From assembly GCF_900177535.1 (NCBI RefSeq), contig NZ_FXAJ01000002.1, forward strand, positions 434,001 through 498,000: a stretch of DNA of 64,000 nt, written 5' to 3'. Shown here piece after piece: positions 43,232 to 52,576 of the stretch (the stretch's first letter is position 1; the number at the start of each line of letters is the position of its first letter). The notes beneath the pieces are model-generated. The model worked only from the letters and a program-made list of their open reading frames with translations, made no database searches and had not been told where the DNA came from. A program made the translations under genes and the position numbers. The DNA is from Priestia filamentosa (GTDB taxonomy: Bacteria; Bacillota; Bacilli; Bacillales; Bacillaceae_H).

Positions 43232-43691
43232 ATGGGAAACCGTAAAAAAGTTATTGCTATTTCAGGAAGTATAAGAGAAAGTTCAATAAATACGAACATA
43301 TTAGAAAATCTAGCTTCTTTTTTTACAGGCAATATTGACTATCCTATTTACGATAAGATTGGAGAGTTTCCGCATTTTAATCCGGATTTAGATAATGAAA
43401 AAGGACCAAAAGGTATCGAGGAGTTCGGACAGGAATTAAACGAAGCAGATGCTCTTATTTTTTGTACGCCAGAGTATGCTCGCAGGAGGAGAAAAAGCTC
43501 AGGCGTCTTTTCTACAAACATTAGAAATGCTGAATGCTAACGTTGTAAAAGATGGAACGCTTGTCATTTCATCTGTTGGAACGAAATTGAATTCAAAAGG
43601 TGAAGCAATAGATGAAGATACAAGACTCTTTTTAGAGTTAGTAGTAGAAAGCATTATTACGGAAATAAAAAAGCACCCCTTGCCTAAATAA
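43232..43691 (+). pseudogene. NADPH-dependent FMN reductase with internal deletion
   Basis: ATG 43232 follows AGAGGTGAT. The first part (VIAISGSIRESSINTNILEN, DALIFCTPEYA) is the N-terminal half of a flavodoxin-like FMN reductase. It then jumps, with a frame change near 43476, to GGEKAQASFLQTLEMLNANV and DEDTRLFLELVVESI. The usual segment around the P-G-x-LKNALDW loop, roughly 40-60 residues, is missing. Both the deletion and the frameshift indicate an inactive gene. Confidence 0.85.
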
Positions 43692-43720
43692 AAAGGAACT
43701 TCTTAAGAAGTTCCTTTTTA
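43690..43720 (+). terminator. Intrinsic terminator
   Basis: AAAAAGGAACTT pairs with AAGTTCCTTTTT, immediately after the broken reductase gene. Bases 43721-43951 hold no gene; a weak stem AACCTAGAAA/TTTTCTAGGTT at 43889-43935 may end the minus-strand gene. Confidence 0.85.
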
Positions 43721-43951
43721 TTTAATTTGTAGATGACTTTCAAAAAGAGGATTAGTCATTATATAAATAACAACCGAGCAATATCAATGTTCAAAAACAA
43801 CTAAAGGAGAAGAGAATCCAGCGAAAAATGAACTAAAATGGTGAACAGAGTACAAGGTAGAAGGGGGGCACATTAAAAAAACGTAGAATAACCTAGAAAG
43901 CAAAAACGAAATAAGGCTCCGATTTTCTAGGTTGGAAGAAAAAATATGGAG

Positions 43952-44497
43952 TTACACTTTCTCAAATTGATTTCGTAAAGAAATGTAATGAGCGGCAAGG
44001 TAGATTATAACGAGAATCGGAAAAGAGTAGATATACTCCCATTTTATTGGTTTATAAATATCAAGCCACGTTAGGAGAGGGAGACCAATAAAGGAAGAGA
44101 CTCCTGCATAAATAATTCCTTTTATAAAGAGATTCATGTTGGGCTTAATTTGTAAGGTAATCATAATTGAAATAGGTAAGAGAAAAATATCCCAAGGAAA
44201 ATAATTGTGTGTTAAAGGAAAAACTTCATATCGATAATCCCACAATCCGAGAAAATCGCCAATCATATCAAGAAAGGAGGCTAAAATGGCAACAAAAAAC
44301 CCTGTATACAATAGTCTGTCTGTGCTTTCTTTTTTTCTGAATTTCAGCCATATTACGGTTAAACAAACGATCATAAAGACACCTAACCACCATCTCCAGC
44401 TAAAAACAGTATAATCAAGCCAAATATGTAGCTTTTCATCATTTAAATCATTTTGTTTTTTAAAATAGTTGTTATAGATGGAGGTTTTGTTAGCCAT
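43952..44497 (-). CDS. CBO0543 family membrane protein
   Basis: A 181-residue integral membrane protein with about five helices. The order WRWWLGVFMIVC, RLLYTGFFVAILASFLDMIG, WDYRYEVFPLTHNYFPWDIF, LPISIMITLQ and WLDIYKPIKWEYIYSF matches the CBO0543 family found in spore-formers, of unknown function. ATG 44497 follows GAAGGGG. It is monocistronic and divergent from the small gene at 44828. Confidence 0.8.
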   Translation of the reverse strand: MANKTSIYNNYFKKQNDLNDEKLHIWLDYTVFSWRWWLGVFMIVCLTVIWLKFRKKESTDRLLYTGFFVAILASFLDMIGDFLGLWDYRYEVFPLTHNYFPWDIFLLPISIMITLQIKPNMNLFIKGIIYAGVSSFIGLPLLTWLDIYKPIKWEYIYSFPILVIIYLAAHYISLRNQFEKV

Positions 44498-44776
44498 ATT
44501 TTTCCCCTTCTAATAATGTTTTTTCATGATCTAATCTGTATAAAAAAAGCTTAACAAAGAAGTGATTTTCGGACAGGTAGATTTGATATGCAAAATATCT
44601 TTTATAGTGTGCACGAGTGATAAAGAGTTATTCTTTTTAAGCGAAAGAACAAAACATTATTTAAGTAAACTATGTTCTAAAAGAAAAATACAAAAATAAA
44701 AAACGGTATTTTAAAACACAACAGGAATTAAAAATACAGATTATAATCCACCTTTTTTCCTTATACTTTAAGTAAA

Positions 44777-44807
44777 GCAAAAAACATAAAAAATGTTTTT
44801 TGCTTTT
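44777..44807 (+). terminator. A/T-rich hairpin in the leader of the small basic protein gene
   Basis: GCAAAAAACAT (44777-44787), loop AAAAA, ATGTTTTTTGC (44793-44803), then TTTT. It lies 24 bases before the start of the gene at 44828, so it may act as an attenuator. Confidence 0.55.
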
Positions 44808-44827
44808 ATAAAAAGGGGGATATCACC

Positions 44828-44968
44828 ATGACAAGAGGACAGTCAAAGAACAATAAACATAAAAATAAAGCAAAATTATCCCAAACACCTAAAAGTGGAA
44901 AAATTGTAAACGGAGAATTTGCAGACGAAATTACAGAACGTACAAAAATGCGTTTTAAGCGTAAATAA
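44828..44968 (+). CDS. Small basic protein (46 aa)
   Basis: ATG 44828 follows AAAGGGGG. The protein is MTRGQSKNNKHKNKAKLSQT then PKSGKIVNGEFADEITERTK and MRFKRK. It is very rich in Lys and Asn at the N-terminus, like the small basic spore-core proteins of the YfhD and minor SASP type. The match is only in composition, so a spore role is a guess. It lies just upstream of the germination operon. Confidence 0.65.
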   Translation: MTRGQSKNNKHKNKAKLSQTPKSGKIVNGEFADEITERTKMRFKRK

Positions 44969-44980
44969 AGAATCCATGAA

Positions 44981-45034
44981 AGCCCTTAATCAGTAAGATG
45001 ATTGAGGGCTGTTGTTATTACATAACAACAGCCC
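44981..45034 (+). terminator. Two overlapping, mutually exclusive hairpins
   Basis: Hairpin 1: AGCCCTTAATCA (44981-44992) with TGATTGAGGGCT (44999-45010), one G-U pair. Hairpin 2: GGGCTGTTGTTAT (45006-45018), loop TAC, ATAACAACAGCCC (45022-45034), perfect. They share 45006-45010, so only one can form. They lie between the small basic gene and the ger operon. Confidence 0.6.
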
Positions 45035-45145
45035 ATTCATAGACGAGAAAGAGGTATAAAAAATCAAATTCAGGAAAAATTATCAATTAATGATAGAAGA
45101 AAACATCGAGCTCTTCATTCGGTGGCACTTGGAGGGGCATAAGGT

Positions 45146-46795
45146 ATGAACAGTGGATGGAAACGGTTAACAAAAAAACAAAGAAAGTCAAAAAAAGAGG
45201 CTCCTTACTATGAAGAAACAGAGGTTACTTCAAATGAGGAGGCGCTTAACTCTTCTTTAGAAGAGAATCTAAAAAAGATACAGGAAACTTTGGGAAACAG
45301 TGAGGATGTAGTGGTTAGGAACTTTACAATGGGGAAACCTTTTGTTCGTAAAGTGGCTTCTATTTATATAAATGGTTTAACAGATAAGGAAATCTTGGGA
45401 AGAAGTATTATTAAACAGCTCATGAGTAATGCAAACCTAGCTGAAGAAGAAGATTTCTCCTTACCAAGCCAAGTAGGAGCATACATAAAAGAACACATGC
45501 TAACCATCACAAATGTAAAAGATGTAGTGGACTGGAACAAACTATTTTTTTCTTTATTATCAGGAGAAACGATTGTTTTAATTGATGGGTGGAATCAGGG
45601 GTTTACTTGTGCTGCGCAAGGAGGCGATCTCCGGGCTATTTCAGAACCTGTTGCTGAATCTTCAGTAAGAGGACCGAGAGATAGCTTTACGGAGTCACTT
45701 ATTAGTAATACAGCAATGGTCCGTCGCCGAATTAAAAGCCCTAATCTATGGTTAGAGACAATGGAATTAGGGGAGATTACCCAAACAACAATTGGGATTA
45801 TGTATGTAAAAGGAATTGTAAATGATAAATTGCTTACGGAGGTTAAAGAAAGACTCCATAAAATTAAAGTTGATGAAGTATATGGTTCTAATACGGTCGA
45901 AGAGTGGATTTCAGATGAAACATGGACACCATGGCCAACCATTTTTGCTACAGAACGACCAGACGTAGTCGCAGGTAATCTACTAGAAGGCCGAATTGTC
46001 ATCTTTGTTAATGAAACTCCCATTCCCCTTATCGTGCCTGCAACTTGGAATCAATTCTTTCAAACAGCAGAAGACTATTATTTACGATGGACAATGGCTA
46101 GTTTTTTACGATTACTAAGAATCACTTCTTTTTTAATTACTCTTCTAGGTCCATCGTTGTTTGTTGCCTTTATTTCCTTTCATCCTGAATTGATTCCAAC
46201 TCCTTTATTAGTTAATTTGGCTGCACAGCGGCAAAACATTCCTTTTCCGATTATTATAGAAGCGCTATTAATGGAATTTACTTTTGAAGTATTACGGGAA
46301 GCAGGAATTCGGATGCCTCGTCCTGTAGGTCAGGCTGTTTCTATCGTAGGAGCTCTTGTATTAGGGGAAGCAGCGGTTTCAGCTGGTATTGTTTCAAGTG
46401 CGATGGTTATTGTTGTAGCCGCCACAGCTATCGCCAGTTTTACAATTCCTCATTATGCGATGACAGATGCGACAAGGTTGCTTCGCTTTGGAATGATGAT
46501 TATGGCGAGCTTTTTTGGACTCTATGGAATTGGATTAGGGGTTATTGTGTTAGTTGCTCACACGTGTAGTTTGCGTTCATTTGGTATTCCGTACTTAACT
46601 CCTTTTGCGCCTATCGTGCTAGCTGATCAAAAAGATTCCATTATTCGATGGCCTTTACCGTTTTTATCTAAACGCCCCCGTCTAATTAGTCAAGTCAAAA
46701 ACAAAAGAGTAGATCATAACCAAGATCGGGGACCTTCTAAGAGAGAAGGACCTATGAAAAATCAAGAATCAAAGAGGGATTCTAATGAGACATAA
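45146..46795 (+). CDS. Spore germinant receptor subunit A (GerA/GerKA family)
   Basis: A 549-residue GerA-family protein. A hydrophilic N-terminal region of about 300 residues (TMGKPFVRKVASIYINGLTD, SVRGPRDSFTESLISNTAMV, RRRIKSPNLWLE) is followed by about five membrane helices and a charged tail. The receptor sits in the inner spore membrane, recognises nutrients and triggers germination. The operon order A-C-B-B follows. Start ATG 45146 behind GGAGGGG. The nutrient cannot be told from sequence. Confidence 0.95.
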   Translation: MNSGWKRLTKKQRKSKKEAPYYEETEVTSNEEALNSSLEENLKKIQETLGNSEDVVVRNFTMGKPFVRKVASIYINGLTDKEILGRSIIKQLMSNANLAEEEDFSLPSQVGAYIKEHMLTITNVKDVVDWNKLFFSLLSGETIVLIDGWNQGFTCAAQGGDLRAISEPVAESSVRGPRDSFTESLISNTAMVRRRIKSPNLWLETMELGEITQTTIGIMYVKGIVNDKLLTEVKERLHKIKVDEVYGSNTVEEWISDETWTPWPTIFATERPDVVAGNLLEGRIVIFVNETPIPLIVPATWNQFFQTAEDYYLRWTMASFLRLLRITSFLITLLGPSLFVAFISFHPELIPTPLLVNLAAQRQNIPFPIIIEALLMEFTFEVLREAGIRMPRPVGQAVSIVGALVLGEAAVSAGIVSSAMVIVVAATAIASFTIPHYAMTDATRLLRFGMMIMASFFGLYGIGLGVIVLVAHTCSLRSFGIPYLTPFAPIVLADQKDSIIRWPLPFLSKRPRLISQVKNKRVDHNQDRGPSKREGPMKNQESKRDSNET

Positions 46796-47981
46796 GCTAG
46801 TAAGATTTGTTCTTCTTTTCGTTTGCTTGTTTTTACTATCGGGATGCTGGGATCGTGAAGAATTACAGAAATTGAGTATTGTGTCAGGACTGGCAATTGA
46901 TAAAGGTAGTGACAAAGTAAAGAATAGATACGAAGTTACGGTCCAAATCACTAATCCATCTCAAATTGCAGGTGGCCAACAAGGAGGAAAAGTCCAATCT
47001 TCTCCTGTCACTACCTTTACCGAAAAAGGGAGTACTCTTTCAGAAACGCTGCGGAAAATCTCTACAAAAGCGCCTGGTGAGCTCTTTTTTCCTCATCTTC
47101 AAGTGATGATTATTAATGAAAAAGTAGCGAAAGATGGAATTAAAGAATTGTTTGATGTCATTGAACGAGATGCTCAGTTTCGCGTTCTTTTTCCTGTTCT
47201 CATTACACACGGGAATATAACAGCAAAAAGAACGTTAGAAATAGCAACACCGTTAGAAGATATCCCTTCTACTAAGATTTCAGAGACCTTGAAATACTCC
47301 GAAAAAGAGTGGGGTGTCTATAAAAGTACACGTGCTGATCAAGTCATTCAAGGCTTAGAACAAGGGAGTTTAAGTGTTACAGGAGTACAAGTGGAAGGAA
47401 AAGTTAACGAGGGAAATGCAATGACAAATATACAACAGATTGACCCAAGTGCGAGAATTGCCATAAAAGGTCTTGCTCTTTTTAAAGATGGGAAATTAAA
47501 AAGATGGCTTAATGGTGACGATGCTCGTGGAGTGACATGGGTGATGAATGAAATGAAGACTACCGTTTTAAACCTTGACTGTGGAAAAGAAAAAGATGCG
47601 ATTGCCATTGAAATTTCCAGGGCGAAGTCGAACGTTCACGTGAAATTTAAACATCAAAAACCCGTTATCTATGTTGATGTTCATGCAGAAGGATTAGTGC
47701 TAGAAAATAATTGTGATAAAGACCTTGGGAAATCAAAAGTACTAGCAAAGCTAGATGAAGAAGTAGAGGAAGAAATAAAGAAAGAAATTCTTTTAACAGT
47801 CGAAAAAGCTCAAAAACAAAAAAGTGATATTTTTAATTTTGGTGAACAAATTAATATTGCAAATAAACACGTTTGGAAAAATATAGAACCCTCATGGCAA
47901 AAGGAAATTTTTCCGCAGACAGAAGTCCATGTAAATGTGCAAGCTATTATTCGTCGAACAGGTCTGATTACGAGGTCTTAA
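46785..47981 (+). CDS. Spore germinant receptor lipoprotein subunit C (GerAC family)
   Basis: A 398-residue lipoprotein. The signal peptide ends in a lipobox (FLLSGCW), so Cys about 21 is lipid-modified and the rest lies outside the inner membrane. GerAC landmarks are WDREELQKLSIVSGLAIDKG, FPHLQVMIINEKVAKDGI and LDEEVEEEIKKEILLTVEKA with WQKEIFPQ at the end. ATG 46785 overlaps the end of the A-subunit gene by 11 bases, indicating coupled translation. Confidence 0.94.
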   Translation: MRHKLVRFVLLFVCLFLLSGCWDREELQKLSIVSGLAIDKGSDKVKNRYEVTVQITNPSQIAGGQQGGKVQSSPVTTFTEKGSTLSETLRKISTKAPGELFFPHLQVMIINEKVAKDGIKELFDVIERDAQFRVLFPVLITHGNITAKRTLEIATPLEDIPSTKISETLKYSEKEWGVYKSTRADQVIQGLEQGSLSVTGVQVEGKVNEGNAMTNIQQIDPSARIAIKGLALFKDGKLKRWLNGDDARGVTWVMNEMKTTVLNLDCGKEKDAIAIEISRAKSNVHVKFKHQKPVIYVDVHAEGLVLENNCDKDLGKSKVLAKLDEEVEEEIKKEILLTVEKAQKQKSDIFNFGEQINIANKHVWKNIEPSWQKEIFPQTEVHVNVQAIIRRTGLITRS

Positions 47982-48021
47982 TAGGAGTAAGTGCGAAATG
48001 GCAAAGAAGGGAGTGATAGGA

Positions 48022-49119
48022 ATGGAGAGGGCAAAAATAAGTGTTATTCAGCTATTTTCCCTTATGTTTATCTTTAATATGGGAACAGCGGTAGTAATCA
48101 GTTATGGTGCTACGGCTGGAAAAGATGCATGGTTGGCTATTCTTCTAGCCATATGTGGAGGAGTAGCTATATTTTTCATTCACTATTATCCCTTTCGGCA
48201 ATATCCTCATTTGTTATTCACTGAATATATGAGGAAGATATTTGGTAAATATTTAGGTTGGATACTTGCCTTAATATACTGCCTCTTTTTTCTATATATT
48301 TGTGGAAGAAATGTACGTGAATTTGGAGACTTAATTATTTCATCCACTTTGGCAGAAACGCCGTTACTGGTCATTAATCTTACGTTTATCCTTGTTATTT
48401 GTTATGTCATTCATTTAGGAGTAGAAGTGTTAGGAAGAACAGCAGAAGTATTTATTGTCATACTGATAGTGCTCGGAGCATTAGGGAACTTCTTCTTGCT
48501 TGTATCAGGAGATGTAGATTTCGAGCGAATACGGCCTGTACTTGAACATGGCTGGAAGCCGATTTTGAGTACAACTTTTCCAACTCTTATTACTTTTCCA
48601 TTCGGTGAGATGCTTGTGTTTACGATGCTGTTGCCATATTTAAATCGTCCAAAGCTAGTGAAGAGAGTATGGCTATCAGCGGTGATTTCAAGCAGCTTGA
48701 TTTTAAGCTGGACGGTCATGTTAAATATATGTGTTCTTGGTTTAGAGTCTATGAAAAGATCAACTTTTCCATTGTTAACAGCGGTGGGAAAGATCAATTT
48801 GCTTGAATTTATTGAAAGGATGGACGCGATTGTTGTCTTTACTTTATTGATTACCGTATTTTTTAAAGCCTCTGTTTATTTATATGGAGGGGTTATCGGA
48901 ATAGCCAATTTATTCAAAGTAGAAAACTACAATCACATTCTTTTACCAATTGGAACGGTTGTCATCTTTCTATCTCTTGTAATGTCTTCAAGTTTTTCGG
49001 AACAGACAGAAGAAGGTGTTATTAATCAATATGTGGTTTTGATTTTATTCATCATGATTCCTTTTATGATGGTAGTTGTGCTAATGGTTCGTCAGTATAT
49101 AAAGAGGAAAAGACATTAG
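48022..49119 (+). CDS. Spore germinant receptor subunit B, first copy (GerAB family)
   Basis: A 365-residue membrane protein with ten helices, of the GerAB family in the amino acid-polyamine transporter superfamily; this subunit is thought to bind the germinant. Landmarks are KISVIQLFSLMFIFNMGTAV, GRNVREFGDLIISSTLAETP and LPYLNRPKLVKRVW. ATG 48022 is preferred because the tandem copy starts the same way (MEKAKISVIQLF) and GGGAGTGATAGGA precedes it. ATG 47998 would add eight residues. Confidence 0.93.
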   Translation: MERAKISVIQLFSLMFIFNMGTAVVISYGATAGKDAWLAILLAICGGVAIFFIHYYPFRQYPHLLFTEYMRKIFGKYLGWILALIYCLFFLYICGRNVREFGDLIISSTLAETPLLVINLTFILVICYVIHLGVEVLGRTAEVFIVILIVLGALGNFFLLVSGDVDFERIRPVLEHGWKPILSTTFPTLITFPFGEMLVFTMLLPYLNRPKLVKRVWLSAVISSSLILSWTVMLNICVLGLESMKRSTFPLLTAVGKINLLEFIERMDAIVVFTLLITVFFKASVYLYGGVIGIANLFKVENYNHILLPIGTVVIFLSLVMSSSFSEQTEEGVINQYVVLILFIMIPFMMVVVLMVRQYIKRKRH

Positions 49120-49176
49120 ATCAAGGGAAAAAGGATGAACAAATAATTAGCTCTATTAAAGAAAGGAGCCTAAAAA

Positions 49177-50280
49177 ATGGAGAAAGCAAAAATAAGCGTT
49201 ATTCAACTCTTTGCTTTAATGTTTATTTTTAACTTAGGTACTGCTTTAATTGTTAGTTATGGAATTACAGCAAAGAAAGACGCTTGGCTCTCTATTCTTT
49301 TAGGAACGGGTGGAGGAATTTTCTTATTCTTCATTTACTACCTATTATTTCGGCAATATCCTAACCTTCTCTTTACAGCATGTATCAGAAAAATCGTAGG
49401 AAAATACATTGGTTGGGGATTAGGATTGATATATTGCTTACTTTTTTTGTACATAGCAGCCAGAAACATACGTGATTTTGGTGATTTACTTCTTTCCTCA
49501 ACTTTGCCAAGAACACCACTCCTAGCAATTAACCTCACCCTTGTTTTAGTGATCTGTTATATCATTCATCTAGGGATTGAAGTTATAGGGAGAACAGGAG
49601 AAGTATTTATTGTTATTTTACTTTTATTTGGAATTTTAGCAAACTTCTTTGTCCTTGTATCAGGAGATATTGATTTACAACAAGTACGGCCTTTTTTAGA
49701 ACATGGTTGGAAGCCTATTCTAACGACAACGTTCTCTTTCACGATGATTTTTCCATTTGCTGAAATGTTAGTGTTTATGATGCTATTACCTTATTTAAAT
49801 CGGCCCGAATTAGTAAAGAGAGTGTGGGTGCTTTCTATTATCTCAAGCGGTCTTGTTTTAAGTTGGACAGCTGTTTTGAATATGGCTGCCCTTGGTATAA
49901 ATGTAATGGAAAGATCGACGTTTCCGACATTAGCTACGATTGGAAAGGTCAATTTGTTGAATTTTATTGAAAGACTAGATGCTATTGTTGTCTTTACTTT
50001 GCTGATGACGGTTTTCTTTAAAGTTTCGGTTCTTGTGTACGGTGCAATGATAGGACTTGTGGACCTATTTAAATTGGAGAGTCACAAACCCATTATTCTT
50101 CCGATAGGAATTGTAGTCATTTTTTTATCAATGACAATAGCTTCTAGTTTTTCTGAGCACATAGAAGAAGGATTGGATATGGTGCTTAAATATCTCTCCA
50201 TACCGATTTTAGTCCTTCTCCCTATATTATTACTACTTATTTCTATAATACGAAATATCTTAAAGAGGAAAGCTAATTAG
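49177..50280 (+). CDS. Spore germinant receptor subunit B, second copy (GerAB family)
   Basis: A 367-residue paralogue of the preceding gene with very similar layout (KISVIQLFALMFIFNLGTAL, RNIRDFGDLLLSSTLPRTPL, LPYLNRPELVKRVW). It starts with ATG behind AAAGGAG, 57 bases after the first B gene. Two B subunits with one A and one C subunit suggest two receptor versions of differing specificity, as known for some Bacillus receptors with alternative B subunits. Its end overlaps the convergent small gene by eight bases. Confidence 0.93.
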   Translation: MEKAKISVIQLFALMFIFNLGTALIVSYGITAKKDAWLSILLGTGGGIFLFFIYYLLFRQYPNLLFTACIRKIVGKYIGWGLGLIYCLLFLYIAARNIRDFGDLLLSSTLPRTPLLAINLTLVLVICYIIHLGIEVIGRTGEVFIVILLLFGILANFFVLVSGDIDLQQVRPFLEHGWKPILTTTFSFTMIFPFAEMLVFMMLLPYLNRPELVKRVWVLSIISSGLVLSWTAVLNMAALGINVMERSTFPTLATIGKVNLLNFIERLDAIVVFTLLMTVFFKVSVLVYGAMIGLVDLFKLESHKPIILPIGIVVIFLSMTIASSFSEHIEEGLDMVLKYLSIPILVLLPILLLLISIIRNILKRKAN

Positions 50281-50512
50281 ATTCATCTTGTTTATTTGCT
50301 CTTTTTTTGACAATAGTATAAATTTGCTGTCCAATAACAAGTAAAAAAAGTCCTGCTAGCATGACGTACTCTGCGCTGCTTATGACCCAAAAGGGGTTAA
50401 GAAGATGTAATATAGACTCAGAAAGATCAAAACCTAAGAGAAAATCCATAAATAAAAGGTTTAAAATAGATAATAGAAAAACAATAAGTGTGATTGCCAA
50501 TACTTTCATCAT
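50273..50512 (-). CDS. Small two-helix membrane protein, candidate germinant receptor D subunit
   Basis: A 79-residue protein with two membrane helices (about 3-25 and 47-66) and a basic/charged C-terminus (KKRANKQDESN). ATG 50512 follows GAGGGA. Small two-helix 'D subunits' of 70-80 residues are known next to gerA-type operons of Bacillus, sometimes with their own promoter, and modulate germination. Size, topology and position match; sequence identity was not checked. It is convergent with, and overlaps, the second B gene. Confidence 0.6.
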   Translation of the reverse strand: MMKVLAITLIVFLLSILNLLFMDFLLGFDLSESILHLLNPFWVISSAEYVMLAGLFLLVIGQQIYTIVKKRANKQDESN

Positions 50513-50874
50513 TGTTCCCTCGTTTGCGATTAAATGGTTATAGGATATGTTACGAAGAGAGTTCCTTCCAGAATGCGATCAAGAGAGAGGTTATTATTTA
50601 CATCAGTTCTTTATAGTATGAGTATGTAGTGTTTTGATATACTTCCTGAAATGATAAAGAATAAAAATTTTAATGGGAAAAAAGGCAATTTTATTTAGTA
50701 TTAAAAATAACGAGCGGGGGATAGGAATAAAGAAAATATATTTAGGTTTTTGTATATAACCTTTAATAAATTTTTATCTTGAAAATCGTGTAGAGAATAC
50801 ATATATTTAAAATGAAGCTTGCAATAAAAGGGGGTAAACCTTTTTAAACATATATAAAAAGGAGGGAAATAAGA
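50513..50874. other. Intergenic region
   Basis: About 360 AT-rich bases between the candidate D-subunit gene and the Trp-rich protein gene. Divergent promoters are expected but I could not identify sigma-F or sigma-G elements with confidence. Confidence 0.4.
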
Positions 50875-51444
50875 CTGTTTGAAAATTTAATAAAGGGATG
50901 TAAGTATTTACTGCGCGGTGTTATCTTCATTTTTTATTTTCCTTTTTATATACTCTTTCAAGTAGGAAAATATATGATTGTTTTTCCTTGCCTTTGGCTT
51001 TGGCAAACGTTTCTCCAACCTGTAGGACAGTTTATTTGGATACATATTTTAAAACCGGTTTTCCTGTGGCTCATTTTATATCCATTAGAAAAGCTTTGGC
51101 AATTTCTTATTTTACCCATACTGCATTTCTTGTGGAGAAGGATGATAGTTAGTCTGTGGCAATACATGCTATATCCTTTTTTTTATTACATTTTATATCT
51201 TCCTTTTTATCTGTTTTTCATTCATATTTTGCGGCCATTTTATCGTGAAATAATGGTTCCCGTACTACGTTTTTCAAAGGTAGTTTTAAGGTGGATATGG
51301 AAAAGAATTTGTTGGGTTTGGTTATACTTAGTGTGGTTCCCTGTTCGGTGGCTATGGAATAAGCTCGTTTGGATACCGTGTAGATGGGTTTATGATGAAC
51401 TTATTAAGCCTTGTATCAAGGCAATACGCCGGTTCCTTTCATAA
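50875..51444 (+). CDS. Trp/aromatic-rich membrane protein, probable CTG start
   Basis: The frame with ATG 50974 would lose a conserved-looking N-terminus and has no ribosome binding site. CTG 50875 lies eight bases behind a perfect AAGGAGGG and in the same frame, giving 189 residues. The protein is extremely rich in Trp, Phe, Tyr, Leu and Pro, in a repeating pattern (ILYPLEKLWQFLILPILHFL, then WLYLVWFPVRWLWNKLVWIP). It probably forms several short membrane-embedded helices. I do not recognise a family. It follows the germination genes. Confidence 0.6.
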   Translation: MFENLIKGCKYLLRGVIFIFYFPFYILFQVGKYMIVFPCLWLWQTFLQPVGQFIWIHILKPVFLWLILYPLEKLWQFLILPILHFLWRRMIVSLWQYMLYPFFYYILYLPFYLFFIHILRPFYREIMVPVLRFSKVVLRWIWKRICWVWLYLVWFPVRWLWNKLVWIPCRWVYDELIKPCIKAIRRFLS

Positions 51445-51773
51445 TAAGAAAAGTTATTTAAGAAGCAACAGGTTAATAAAAATACGTTTTGCTTTCATCA
51501 TTAAAATTTATTTGTTCTACAATGTTTTTCTCTATTAATCTATGAGCTTTAAAAGTTCCTTTCATAAAAAAGTAGATAGAGATAGCAGTTATCAATTCAT
51601 GAAAAAAGGAGTTATGGCTACAATAAGCTTATCAATATCTGCTCCTTACATAAAAAGTTCTTGTGAAAAACAAATAAGAGTATGAATCGTCTATGTAAGC
51701 AAAATAATAGTCATGAATTCAGACAAATTATATAATTTTCTTATATTTTTAGAAATAGGAAGGTTGTTTAGAA
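51445..51773. other. Intergenic region
   Basis: About 330 bases, AT-rich. No gene, hairpin or clear promoter was seen. Confidence 0.4.
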
Positions 51774-52565
51774 ATGCAATTACAATTAAAAGACAAACTT
51801 GTATTAGTTACAGGATCAACAGCAGGAATTGGAAAGGCAACAGCAAAAGCTTTTTTAGAAGAAGGAGCTCATGTCATTGTTAATGGAAGATCGCAAGAGA
51901 AAGTAGAAGCCGTTGTGGAAGAACTATCTTCCCTTGGAGTTGTTCATGGCCTTCACGCTGATTTATCAAAAGCGGAAGAAAGTAAAGAACTTATCGAAAA
52001 AGTAAACAAAATCGGTGCGCTTGACGTACTTATCAACAATTTAGGTTTTTTTGAAGTAAAAGAGTTTGAAGATGTGACAGATGAAGAATGGGCAGAGTAC
52101 TTTGAAGTAAACGTAATGAGCGCTATTCGTCTTTGTCGTGCTTTTTTACCTGGAATGTTAGAGCGAAACAGCGGACGTATTTTGAATCTTTCAAGTGAAG
52201 CGGGAGTCAAACCTCTTCCACAAATGATTCCATATTCTTTAACAAAAACAGCATTAATTAGCTTATCAAGAGGATTAGCTGAACGAACAAAGGGAACGAA
52301 TGTTACCGTTAATTCTGTGCTTCCTGGTCCAACATGGACAGAAGGTGTTGCAAACTATATGAAGGGAGCGGCAGAAGCTGCCAGACAAGACCTTGATACA
52401 TTTGTAAAAGATTATTTTAAAGTCAATGAACCAACATCTCTTACACAGCGCTATGCAACCCCAGAAGAAGTGGCAAGTGTCATTGTGTTCCTCTCTTCAG
52501 AAAAAGCAGCGGCTATTAACGGCGCGGCACAGAGAGTTGAAGGCGGGATTATTCGTTCGTTATAG
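51774..52565 (+). CDS. SDR family oxidoreductase
   Basis: A 263-residue classical short-chain dehydrogenase. TGSTAGIGKATA is the Gly-rich cofactor motif; NNLG, the Ser in NLSSEAG and the catalytic YSLTK are in place. The Arg in NGRSQEKV after strand 2 suggests NADP. The substrate is unknown. ATG 51774 lies about ten bases behind GGAAGG. A small gene follows after 11 bases. Confidence 0.92.
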   Translation: MQLQLKDKLVLVTGSTAGIGKATAKAFLEEGAHVIVNGRSQEKVEAVVEELSSLGVVHGLHADLSKAEESKELIEKVNKIGALDVLINNLGFFEVKEFEDVTDEEWAEYFEVNVMSAIRLCRAFLPGMLERNSGRILNLSSEAGVKPLPQMIPYSLTKTALISLSRGLAERTKGTNVTVNSVLPGPTWTEGVANYMKGAAEAARQDLDTFVKDYFKVNEPTSLTQRYATPEEVASVIVFLSSEKAAAINGAAQRVEGGIIRSL

Positions 52566-52576
52566 GGAGAGAAACA

